DNA from: Cherax quadricarinatus
Lineage: Eukaryota > Arthropoda > Malacostraca > Decapoda > Parastacidae
Direction: 5' to 3'
DNA: 64,000 bases
NCBI RefSeq assembly: GCF_038502225.1
Contig: NC_091307.1
Coordinates: 27,708,578 to 27,772,577, forward strand
Below, in pieces: positions 54,985-64,000 of the stretch. How positions within the stretch are numbered: the stretch's first letter is position 1; each line of letters starts with the position of its first letter. The position numbers were made by a program, and so were the translations under genes. The notes below the pieces were generated by a model. The model worked only from the letters and a program-made list of their open reading frames with translations, was not told where the DNA came from and did no database searches.

Positions 54985-55783
54985 ACACATCGGCCGTCTC
55001 CCACTAAGGCAGGGTGGCCCGAAAAACAAAAACTTTCACCATCATTCACTCCATCACTGTCTTGCCAGAAGGGTGCTTTACACTACAATTTTTAAACTGC
55101 AACATTAACACCCCTCCTTCAGAGTGCAGGCACTGTACTTCCCATCTCCAGGACTCAAGTCCGGCCTGCCGGTTTCCCTGAATCCCTTCATAAATGTTAC
55201 TTTGCTCACACTCCAACAGCACGTAAAGTATTAAAAACCATTTGTCTCCATTCACTCCTATCGAACACGCTTACGCATGCCCGCCGGAAGTCCAAGCCCC
55301 TTGCACACAAAACCTCCTTTACCCCCTCCCTCCAACCTTTCCTAGGCCGACCCCTACCCCGCCTTCCTTCCACTACAGACTGATACACTCTTGAAGTCAT
55401 TCTGTTTCCCTCCATTCTCTCTACATGTCCGAACCACCTCAACAACCCTTCCTCAGCCCTCTGGACAACAGTTTTGGTAATCCCGCACCTCCTCCTAACT
55501 TCCAAACTACGAATTCTCTGCATTATATTCACACCACACATTGCCCTCAGACATGACATCTCCACTGCCTCCAGCCTTCTCCTCGCTGCAACATTCATCA
55601 CCCATGCTTCACACCCATATAAGAGCGTTGGTAAAACTATACTCTCATACATTCCCCTCTTTGCCTCCAAGGACAAAGTTCTTTGTCTCCACAGATTCCT
55701 AAGTGCACCGCTCACCCTTTTCCCCTCATCAATTCTATGATTCGCCTCATCTTTCATAGACCCATCCGCTGACACGTCCAGAG
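54985..55783 (-). mobile_element. RTE-type LINE, 3' end with ORF2 C-terminus
   Basis: The minus-strand frame 55775-55206 is open for 189 codons: KDEANHRIDEGKRVSGALRN, LSLEAKRGMYESIVLPTLLY, GCEAWVMNVAARRRLEAVEM, LLRWFGHVERM and GRGRPRKGWREGV. This wording is characteristic of the C-terminus of RTE-clade RT proteins. The 3' UTR to about 54985 contains GGCAGGGTGGCCCGAAAAAC. The 5' part is cut where piggyBac copy D begins. A second 3' fragment is at 61152. Confidence 0.85.
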
Positions 55784-56683
55784 CGGTCTCGACGATGTTT
55801 ATGCATCGGCGATTTCGCCCACTTTAAGCCCTATTTTCGGCCAATTCCAGAGTACTAGTTGACAAAAAGCATAACTATTTCGCTAGAACTCCATTTTTTC
55901 TATCGAGTGAGTACAAGAAACCACCCATTTACTGATTTCAACTATCCAATAAAGTGGTCAGATATTAGCAGTTTTGCCAATTTCACACAAATTTCAAAAG
56001 ATGCCAATTTCCAAATAGGATCCAGAATAAACAAGACAGTCATTCCTGGCACTAAAATAACATTTCCTCTGTTCATTAGTCATGTCCCCAGGCCCCTCTC
56101 ACATTTCTTTTGCTTTCCAGTTTGAATTTTTATTCTCACAAAAAATAGAAGATTTTCTGTTATGCAGACTACTGTATTAGTGTAGAAATGGTATAAATAT
56201 TATCAGCACACTTGTGAAAGAATATTAGACTCACCAGTTGATATGTATTGGACGCATGGCACGATTTGTTTACTTTTGAACTTTGGCAAAAATTGAACAT
56301 TTCTGCTACTTTGAGCTCAATTTCAAGGTACTTTTCATTGTGAAACCAATCAAAATCATCTCAATTTCTGTAATGTCTTCCATTCTATACAATGAGACCA
56401 GGAAAACTAGAATACAACCATAAATACCATATGAAAATACAGTGCAAAGTTGCTGTTTTAAACCAAAAACACGCTCAGTTTTTTTTTTTTTTCTCATTAC
56501 ACATTGTGTGCTGCAGGATTTTTTTTTTATACTGTGCACACTGACCACATAGACCCATTCTTTCGTATGTAGGCCTACCAGGTTTCTCTCGCTAGATTTG
56601 AAGGCGCTAGAATTTAGGCGTACTAGTATGTCAACCCTGGTGCGTAAGCCGTACTAGTACCTCGGAAACCTTGAGAGGGTTAA
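55784..56683 (+). mobile_element. piggyBac-type MITE, copy D (left end lost)
   Basis: Starts inside the family consensus at CGGTCTCGACGATGTTTATG, next to the RTE fragment. It runs collinearly to the right end CCTTGAGAGGG and TTAA (56680-56683), which it shares with copy E. Confidence 0.88.
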
Positions 56684-57755
56684 CCCTTTGAGGGTTGACA
56701 GGCCCTCTCCGAAACTCATTCTCAGGGTCGGCCAAATTTAAAAAAAAAAAATAATTTTCTCTTATGAAAAGATAGAGAATCTTTTCCCGATCATAAGGAC
56801 ACCAAAAGTTTGAAATTTGATGGAAAACTTACGGAATTATGCTATTGCGAAGTTAGCGGTCTCAGGGATATTTACACATCGGCGATTTTTCCCACTTTGA
56901 GCCCCATTTTCGGCCAATTCCACTGTACTAGTCGACAAAAAACATGAATATGTCGCTGGAACTCCATTTTTTCTATCGAATGGGTGCAAGAAACCACCCA
57001 TTTATGAAATTCAACTATCCAGTACAGTGGTCAGAATTTAGCAATTTTGCCAATTTCATACAAATTTCAAAAGATGCCAATTTCCGAATAGGGTCCAGAA
57101 TAAACAAGAAAGACATTCCTGGCACTAAAATGACATTTCCTCTGGTCATTAGTCACGTCTCAAGGCCCCTCTTATATTCTTTTGCTTTCCACTTTGAATT
57201 TTTATTCTCACAAAAAATATAAGATTTACTGTTATGCAGACTACTGCATTAGTGTAAAAAATGGTATAAATATTATTGGTGCACTTGTGAAAGAATATTA
57301 GACTCGCCAGTTGACGTGTATTGGACCATTGGCACGATTTGTTTACTTTTGAAATTTGGTAAAAATCGAACATTTCTGCTACTTTGAGCTCAATTTCAAG
57401 GTATCTTTCATTGTAAAACCAGTCAAAATCATCTCAATTTCTGTAATGTCTTCCATTCTATAAAATGAGACCAAGAAAACTAGAATACAACAATAAATAC
57501 CATAGGAAAATACAGTGCAAAGTCGCTGTTTTATTCCAAAAAAACGGTCAAAGCTTTTTTTTTCTCATTATGCACTGTGTGCTGCAGGATTTTTTTTAGA
57601 CTGTGCACACTGACCACATAGACCCATTCTTTCATATGAAGGCCTACCAGCTTTCTCCCACTAGATTTGAGGGCGCTAGAATTTAGTCGTACTAGTACTT
57701 CAAAAACCCTGGGTCGTAAGCCGTACTAGTACATCCGAAACCCTCAAAGGGTTAA
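56680..57755 (+). mobile_element. piggyBac-type MITE, copy E
   Basis: TTAA at 56680-56683 and 57752-57755. The ends are CCCTTTGAGGG and CCCTCAAAGGG. Same orientation as D and directly abutting it through one TTAA. Confidence 0.92.
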
Positions 57756-57824
57756 TTGGAAGGTGCCAAATGAGCTAAGTAGAACCAAATTTTTTATTTA
57801 AATTTGTAGAAAGTAAATTAAATT

Positions 57825-58140
57825 TTAACCCTTTCACTGTCTCATCTGTAGATAGTATACCTTGACACCATTGTCACTTATGTAGATCTGTTTTGAGCTC
57901 AGCTCTCTCAGATAAGCTGTGAGCGGTAAACTTTGGCCTAGACACGAGAGAATGGATCTGTACGGTGTGTGCACAGCATAAAAAATAATCCTACACCACC
58001 TGGTGCATGATGGGAAAGCAAAACTCTTAACCATATGTTTAATCTAAAATAGTGACACACACCTCGCTCTTGCATAGACTCATTCATTAAGTGACTCTTT
58101 CTGTCATTTGTGGTGCAGTGTTTGATGAATAATATCAATA
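57825..58140 (-). mobile_element. piggyBac-type MITE, diverged partial copy F
   Basis: Starts TTAACCCTTTCACTGTCTCA. The inner sequence (CACGAGAGAATGGATCTGTA, TGTGCACAGCATAAAAAATA, CATGATGGGAAAGCAAAAC) resembles copy C from its left end. The second end is not visible. Confidence 0.6.
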
Positions 58141-58231
58141 CGTAGTAACATAATCATAAGGGAATTATTTTCTTGAGAAGTGATGTATGATTCCCAAAAT
58201 TGTTGCCAAAGTGTTATGAATATTGCTAGTA

Positions 58232-58716
58232 CACCTACCATCTGACTTAGGACCAAGCTTGGTTCCGACCAACCGGTCGTAAGTCAAAATGGACGTAAGT
58301 CGAACCTTTGAAAATTGCCGACATACTGGGTAGGGCATAATGTCAAACTTTTCCAATATAAACTACCTACAAAGTACTGTAATGTACAATCATTATTTCA
58401 TTCTTTTTTACCATAATTTTCTTCTATTATATTTTAATTATTTATTTACTATATATAATGTATACATGGTAGTGAACTGTATTGTAAATTTTACATCGCA
58501 TACAGTATCATGTTACTGTTATCTTTATGTATTGTCGACACAGTGGAATGGGAGAATACCACTGGTAGTGTCATCCTGCCAGAATGTAGTATAACCTATA
58601 CCCTAAGTAAAGAGAAACAACTCTGGAACATGTGTAATACGTAGCTGGCTGGCTGGCTGGCCGGGTGGGTGGGTGGGCGGGCAGGAGGCCAGGTGGATGA
58701 TTGGCAGACTGAATGT

Positions 58717-58784
<68 letters not shown>

Positions 58785-58859
58785 CTCTCTCTCTCTGTAT
58801 CTCTCTCTCTCTGTATCTCTCTCTCTCTCTGTATCTCTCTCTCTCTCTGTATCTCTCTC

Positions 58860-58898
<39 letters not shown>

Positions 58899-60464
58899 AT
58901 CTCTCTCTCTCTGTATATCTCTCTCTCTCTGTATATCTCTCTCTCTCTGTATATCTCTCTCTCTCTGTATATCTCTCTCTCTCTGTATCTCTCTCTCTCT
59001 GTATCTCTCTCTCTCTGTATCTCTCTCTCTGTATCTCTCTCTGTATCTCTCTCTATCTCTCTCTCTCTCTGTATCTCTCTCTCTCTCTGTATCTGTATCT
59101 CTCTCTCTCTCTCTGTATCTCTCTCTCTGTATATCTCTCTCTCTCTGTATCTCTCTCTCTCTCTGTATCTCTCTCTCTCTGTATCTCTCTCTCTCTCTCT
59201 GTATCTCTCTCTCTCTCTGTATCTCTCTCTCTCTCTGTATCTCTCTCTCTGTATCTCTCTCTCTCTGTATATCTCTCTCTCTCTGTATATATCTCTCTCT
59301 CTGTATATATCTCTCTCTCTCTCTCTCTCTCTGTATCTCTCTCTCTCTCTCTCTCTGTATCTCTCTCTCTCTCTGTATCTCTCTCTCTCTCACAGGTACA
59401 TGTAAGTAAAGCTATCATATATAGTATAAATTACCTAGGATAACCCAAATAATCCAGACAAAGTGCTATACAGTGGATCTGTGCTCCAGTGCCCTAAATT
59501 AATAATAATAATAATTATTATTATTACAATAATACATGTGTACTAATATTAATAATATTATTATTATTAAACTATAATATAATAATCGTGTCCACTCATT
59601 ACTTACCTTAAAATATCTGTAGTCTTAATGTAGAGTGAGAGGTGAGTAAACAAGATTAAATGAATAAACGAATGAGTGTGTAGAAGGTTGGCGAGTTACG
59701 TAAACAAACGTTGTTGTTACCAGCCCGGACACGAATGGTTCCTGTTCACTCTGTCAAGCCGACCAGAAAAACATCTCATATTTGTTAATTTATATATTTA
59801 TATGTTATGTAGCATGTTTATTATATAATTTTGAAAAAGAAATCATAGATGGATTAAGCAAAATGTCTATATCAACGTTTTATACACATTTAATGCACCT
59901 CAGTGATTATTATTGTTATTATCATTATTAATATGGCATCTTCAAGACCAATTACACTCCTAATGAGTGGCTCTGAGACAGACAAGCAGACAGACACTCA
60001 GGTAGACAGACACACACACACAGGTAGACAAACACACACAGGTAGACATAAAGACACACACAAGTAGACAAAGACACACAGGTAGACAGAAAGACACACA
60101 CAGGTAGACAGACAGATAAACAGTTGCACAGAGATACACAGATATATAGGCAGACAGATACAGACAGGTTTATGTGCAACAGTGAAAACAAATAGAGTTC
60201 GAGAGTAAAAGCCTTTCTTGCCACAGACTTCATCTTAGGGGCCATGGTGAAATTTACTGTCCAGTTAGCACAGTTAATACAGTATGATGCTGCTGATAGG
60301 GCAGGGTTACTCAAACTGATGCTGCCTGCATGACACATTGTCACCGCGAGTATTGTCAAATATTGTACAGCCGTGTGCATCAGCCGGCCCAGCCCAGCTG
60401 CCAGATGCACGGTCTTAAGTCGAGTGGTCGTATGTCGAGCAGGTCGTAAGTCGGATGGTAGGTG
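58232..60464 (-). mobile_element. Tigger-like non-autonomous element (CACCTACCATC ends) with CT microsatellite
   Basis: The ends CACCTACCATCTGACTTAGG and, in reverse complement, CACCTACCATCCGACTTACG are flanked by TA (58230-58231, 60465-60466). Inside, on the minus strand, a leader precedes MAPKMKSVARKAFTLELY (ATG at 60245), related to the MGPKK start of Tigger transposases. The frame then diverges and ends at 59952. The interior holds the CT array, a segment related to 59590-59930 of other Tigger-like elements, and CACACAGGTAGACA repeats (60000-60160). Confidence 0.75.
58713..59392. repeat. (CT)n / CTCTCTGTAT microsatellite-minisatellite
   Basis: A pure CT run at 58717-58780, followed by about 40 blocks of CTCTCTCT separated by GTAT or GTATAT. 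It is inside the element at 58232. All frames of both strands are open; none is a gene. Confidence 0.96.
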
Positions 60465-60857
60465 TAACTGTACAAATTACTTTTTAATACTGTTATCTGT
60501 TTTGTTAGATATTTTACAAATTACATCATATTAACTTTCAATTCAAGGAACAACAGTGTTTTATAATGCAGAATGAACCACAGTTGTAGCTTGGGTTGCA
60601 TTTTTAATAGCTTAGCTTGTGATTTGTTGCAGTGTAGTATAAATGTAAAAAATGATACAGACAACCAATTTATCAGTTATTGCAAAATGTTTGATTCCTC
60701 ATTTATATATCCATGGGTTTACTATAATTATCTTTAATAGCCAATTATTGATAGCTACATTAAGAAATCTAGTTATTGATAGACACTTTAAATTGATAGA
60801 TATTTTAAATATGGAATATATAATAAACTTAATTTACATTTTAAACCTCCTTTGTAG
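60465..60857. other. end of DCX intron 3, no other gene
   Basis: AT-rich intron sequence with a pyrimidine stretch before the acceptor at 60856-60857. Nothing else recognised. Confidence 0.5.
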
Positions 60858-61020
60858 GAAGTTTACCACGTTCACCTAGAAGACCCAGAGCACATTCTCC
60901 TCACAAGCGTCTTAGCCAACCAAATACACAGAGCTACCAACAGCAACAGTATCAGCACAATGGCCATGTAGCTTGTGGCAGCTTGGAAAATATCATCTTC
61001 CCATCTTGTGTCACATCAAA
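60858..61020 (+). CDS. DCLK: doublecortin-like protein, exon 4 (linker continued)
   Basis: 163 bases between CTTTGTAG and GTAAGT. In frame it reads GSLPRSPRRPRAHSPHKRLS, a Gln-rich stretch (YQQQQYQ) and CGSLENIIFPSCVTS. The SPRRPR motif echoes exon 3. It ends in phase 2, and no further exon of this gene is visible before the window end. Confidence 0.8.
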
Positions 61021-61151
61021 GTAAGTTGCCAGTGCTTAATAATAGGTTTATATATTATTAACTGAAAAATTCTTAGGAATATAGATTCCAGAGGATAGAA
61101 AACTCGTAAATATAATTTTACATACTTTTGCTTTAAAATTTTATTTTCCTA

Positions 61152-61400
61152 AATGACACTTTTGCCAAGGCAGAGTGACCAAGTGATGGAAACACATTTG
61201 TCATACTCTCTTGCCAGAAGTACGTTGACACCGCAATTCAAATTACCCTCCAACAGCAACATCCTCACCCCTTCTTTAGAGTGCAGGCACTGCCCTTCAG
61301 ATTTTCTTGAATTCTTACATAAGTATTACCTTACTCACACTTCAATAGCACATCCACTAAAATTTTCTTGACACCATTCACTCCTGTCTAGCATTCTTGG
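61152..61400 (-). mobile_element. RTE-type LINE 3' UTR fragment
   Basis: GCCAAGGCAGAGTGACC, CTCTTGCCAGAAGTACG, TTTAGAGTGCAGGCACTGCC and CACACTTCAATAGCAC match 55005-55255. It is interrupted at 61400 by the poly(T) of LINE-C. Confidence 0.8.
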
Positions 61401-61401
61401 T

Positions 61402-61435
<34 letters not shown>

Positions 61436-64000
61436 ACAGGGTTTGACAAGGTTAGGTTAAGGATCCCTAGCTTTATTCACAAGCTGTTTACAAGTTAAAG
61501 ATTCCTAGCTTTATTGACAAGCTAAGAGCTGTTACCTACATCAGCTCACTTGAAAGCATTTTTGTTATGAAACATACAAGTAGAGAACAGGATGAAGTTG
61601 GAGCCATCTGTGGGCCAGCATTTTCATCTGATCAACTGACTTTATCTCGTTGACATCATATGCTGTACGAATGTGTTCCATACTCGAGTCATCCTGGGAA
61701 TAACTGATCTCAGATGAAGTGATGTTCTGGAGAAGGGTACAGCCAGAGTGAAGTTGCTGTTTTCTGCCTGTCTTGTGGTATAGAACCTTGCTTCACGCTG
61801 TCCTCAAAGTGGATCCAGGTGTGGTACTTTTGCAATATTGGCCTTGTACATAACAGTAAGGCCACCCACATCCCTCCTGTGTTGAAGGCTCTGCTGAAAT
61901 GACAGATCTATCCAGGATTGGTCCACGCAAGAGATGAGATGTCTTGCTCTGTTTTCTGCACTGTCAAGCAGTCGCAGATGAGAAGGGGGGCAGGCGAACC
62001 AAGAAAGTGGAGCACACTCAAGGTGTGAGCGTACTTGTACCTGTACGAGATACGGCGAAGTGCTGTAAGCTTCCTGGCTGCCTTGTTTGCAAGATTTACA
62101 ACATGGTTCTTCATGGTTAGTTTGGAGTCAAATTTCACCCCAAGGATATCAACTTCTTCTCCAGGTATCAACACCCTCCCATTCATCCTTACTACTGCAC
62201 CAGCATTACCATCATGGTGCCTAGAGATAATCATCATTTGCATTTTCTCAGGTGCAAATGTTACTTGCCATCTATTTCCCCAAGCTGATATAGCTCTCAG
62301 CTAGTGATTGATGTAGCTTAGAGCAGCTGGCATTTCTTCTCTTGGATAAGTGAATGTCAGTGTACAGTCGTCTGCATATGCATGTGATTCTGGGATGAGA
62401 TGAAGAAGGTCGTTGAAGTAGACATTCCATAACAATGGTCCCAGCACGCTTCCTTGTGGAACACTTGCCCCAATAGGATGTCTTGCTGATCCTGTTCCTT
62501 TGAGAACTACACTTAGAGATCTACCATGAAGGTAATCACTGAGGAGACATAGCCTAGAGCCTGCAATTCCAAGTGCTTGAAGTTTTGCTAAGAGGCCCTG
62601 GTGCCACACCTGGTCGAAAGTGCCAGCAATGTCCAGTGCTACCACACAGCTGACTTTGGATTCATCCAGTGACTGGTGCCACTTAGTGGAGAGGTTTAAC
62701 AACAGATCAGCAGCAGAGTAACCTTTCCTGAAGCCATATTGACCATCACAAAGTAGTGAGTGATAGTCAAAAAAAACTCTGCCATTTGTCTTGAGATTAT
62801 TGTCTCAAGGATCTTGCCAGTGATTGACAGGAGTGACACTGGTCTGTAGTTGCTGATTTCTGCTCTGCTCTTCTTTTTGTGAACAGGGACTACATTTGCC
62901 TCTTTCCATAGAGAGGGCCATTTACACTGTACTAGGCAGTGCTGAAAGATGCGAGTTAGAGGTACTGCTAGCTGGTCTGCACATCTTCTCAGCAATCTTG
63001 GGCTCGACTTGTCTGGGCCCACAGCCTTTTCTTGGTCAAGCGATTTAAGAAGGAAATGCACCTCCTCCTGCCTTATTGTCACCACTGACAGTTTTGACAC
63101 AGTTCTTGCAGCTAGCCAAGGAGGGTCCCTTGCTGGATCAGGAACTTGCATTTTGGTAGCAAAGTGTTCAGCAAAGAGGTCCGCCTTCTCTTGACTACTA
63201 GTAGAGGTGGTCTCATCCTGTCGATTTAGAGGTGGAATGAGTTCATCAGGCAGGTAACCTTGTCTGTCCTTGACCAGGGACCACCAGGTTTTGGAGCCTA
63301 CCCTACCTGATGCTAGCTTTCTTTTAGTGTCCACCTCCCATTTAGCAATGGCCCACTTTTGAGCGTCACCCATATGCCTACAGGCTTGTCTCTCAAGTTC
63401 CTGTTATAGGTGGTAGGATGTCTCATACCTTCGCCATGCTTTGCACTTAGCAGTAGCAGCCTCTCTACAACGAAAGCCAAACCAGAGCTGATCTGTAGGC
63501 TTCGCCACATATTGCCGGTGAGGAATGTGTTCTTGTTATAGATTAAGGATGTGTCCAGTGAAGGCTTTCACTTGGTTGTCAACATCCCCTTGGAGTAGAG
63601 CATTCCAATCGGTGGTGGCGAGTTCAGAGCGAAGGGCTGGCCAATTACCTCTTTCCCATAGCCAGGTTGTGCGTGTGGACTCCTCACCTCGTTCTGTTGG
63701 GATCTTAAGTGTCGTAAAAACAGCCTTGTGGTCAGACGATCCAACATAGTCGAGAGGTTGACAAGTGACTATGCCTTCTGCCAGATCACTCACTACTGGG
63801 TCAAGGGAGGAGTCAGAGATGTGAGTAGGGAAATCAACAAAGTTTCTCATGTCAAACACTGCAAGAAGGTCATCAAAGTCCCTCTGTATAAGGTGCTGGT
63901 TGAGGTCACCAACATTTATGATATGTTGACAGTTGTGTTGTAGCAGAACTGAGTCAATATTTTCCATTAGGAAGTTGATGGGGTCTGCATGTTGCCGCTG
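61402..64000 (-). mobile_element. LINE-C (Jockey/CR1-group), 3' part with poly(A) tail, runs off window
   Basis: The 3' end on the minus strand is a ~29-base poly(A) (T-run at 61405-61433). Upstream are the C-terminus, reverse transcriptase and endonuclease. The 5' end lies beyond 64000. A poly(A) tail separates it from LINE-A and LINE-B, which end in short tandem units. It inserted into an RTE 3' fragment in the DCX intron region. Confidence 0.85.
61908..64000 (-). pseudogene. LINE-C ORF2: endonuclease and reverse transcriptase, few lesions
   Basis: In order on the minus strand: INVGDLNQHLIQRDFDDLLA and VGSSDHKAVFTTL (endonuclease end, 63967-63536), linker TWWSLVKDRQGYLPDELIPP, RT fingers ANVVPVHKKKSRAEISNYRP (63373-62770), then a frameshift at about 62775. 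Motif A region is VALDIAGTFDQVWH, motif B SVPQGSVLGPLLW, motif C HAYADDCTL. A TAG at about 62301 follows SYINH, and the same frame then resumes with EKMQMMIISRHHDG. RT catalytic residues are present, but at least two lesions make this copy inactive. Confidence 0.82.

Larger units (their letters stand above)
36823..61020 (+). other. DCLK: doublecortin-like gene, transcribed span visible in window
   Basis: This is the only host gene supported here. Four coding exons join in phase (0, 1, 1, leaving 2) with GT/AG borders, giving about 412 codons: an N-terminal Ser-rich stretch, DCX domain 1, linker, DCX domain 2 and a basic Ser/Pro-rich tail. The introns are about 6.6, 3.8 and 12.5 kb. An AG acceptor at 36821-36822 before the first exon suggests a 5' UTR exon upstream. 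The last visible donor (GTAAGT at 61021) means that further exons, including any kinase domain, lie beyond the window. DCX-EMAP is the main alternative. Confidence 0.8.

Noticed and set aside
58596..59443. Arg/Glu-rich (RERERE) and Leu/Ser-rich (SLSLSL) frames of over 200 codons
   Set aside because: Translation of a CT/GA dinucleotide array.

Overview
The window is animal nuclear DNA, with large introns, no bacterial gene organisation and a dense load of transposable elements (TEs). Several features suggest a decapod crustacean, possibly a crayfish. These are CR1-like LINEs whose ORF2 ends in a VPDQPGCGSY...SLVDQALIHQEAW-type tail, many Tigger/pogo derivatives, RTE and Penelope fragments, and a recurrent tRNA-type SINE. 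The taxon is inferred from general knowledge, not proven by the sequence.

Layout: 1-2238 is a Tigger element with an intact 597/598-aa transposase. 2990-14470 holds three copies of one LINE family (LINE-A, ORF1 with an SGNH-esterase signature): A1 and A2 head to tail on +, A3 inverted. A1 carries three nested insertions: a piggyBac-type MITE, a Tigger derivative with a GCT/polyalanine array, and a short repeat. 15176-17945 is a Penelope-like element split by a CR1-like LINE (LINE-B). 18349-23140 is simple repeats, minisatellites and SINE/LINE fragments. 23317-27250 is the longest LINE-B copy (CCCH zinc-finger ORF1 plus endonuclease/RT ORF2), followed by an older copy to 28391. 28535-36484 is a mosaic of nested Tigger-like and piggyBac-like elements, a tRNA-derived SINE and a second polyalanine Tigger derivative.

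The only host gene I can support runs from about 36823 to beyond 61020 on +. Four coding exons (36835-37686, 44315-44411, 48195-48314, 60858-61020) splice in phase. They encode tandem doublecortin (DCX) domains followed by an Ser/Pro/Arg-rich linker, most like a doublecortin-like kinase (DCLK). No kinase domain lies in the window. Its introns (6.6, 3.8 and 12.5 kb) hold minisatellites, a 1.6-kb CCA-rich array, Tigger and piggyBac MITEs, RTE and other LINE remnants. The last 2.6 kb is a minus-strand LINE (endonuclease and RT) with a poly(A) tail, inserted in an RTE 3' fragment and running off the window end.

No CRISPR array, rRNA gene, bona fide tRNA gene or prokaryotic-type system was found. 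The most unusual material is TE biology: precise nested insertions with readable target duplications and one empty-site paralogue; several non-autonomous Tigger families that keep only the transposase N-terminus beside simple-sequence arrays; and a near-identical Tigger pair carrying an expandable polyalanine-coding array and a perfect 50-bp palindrome.
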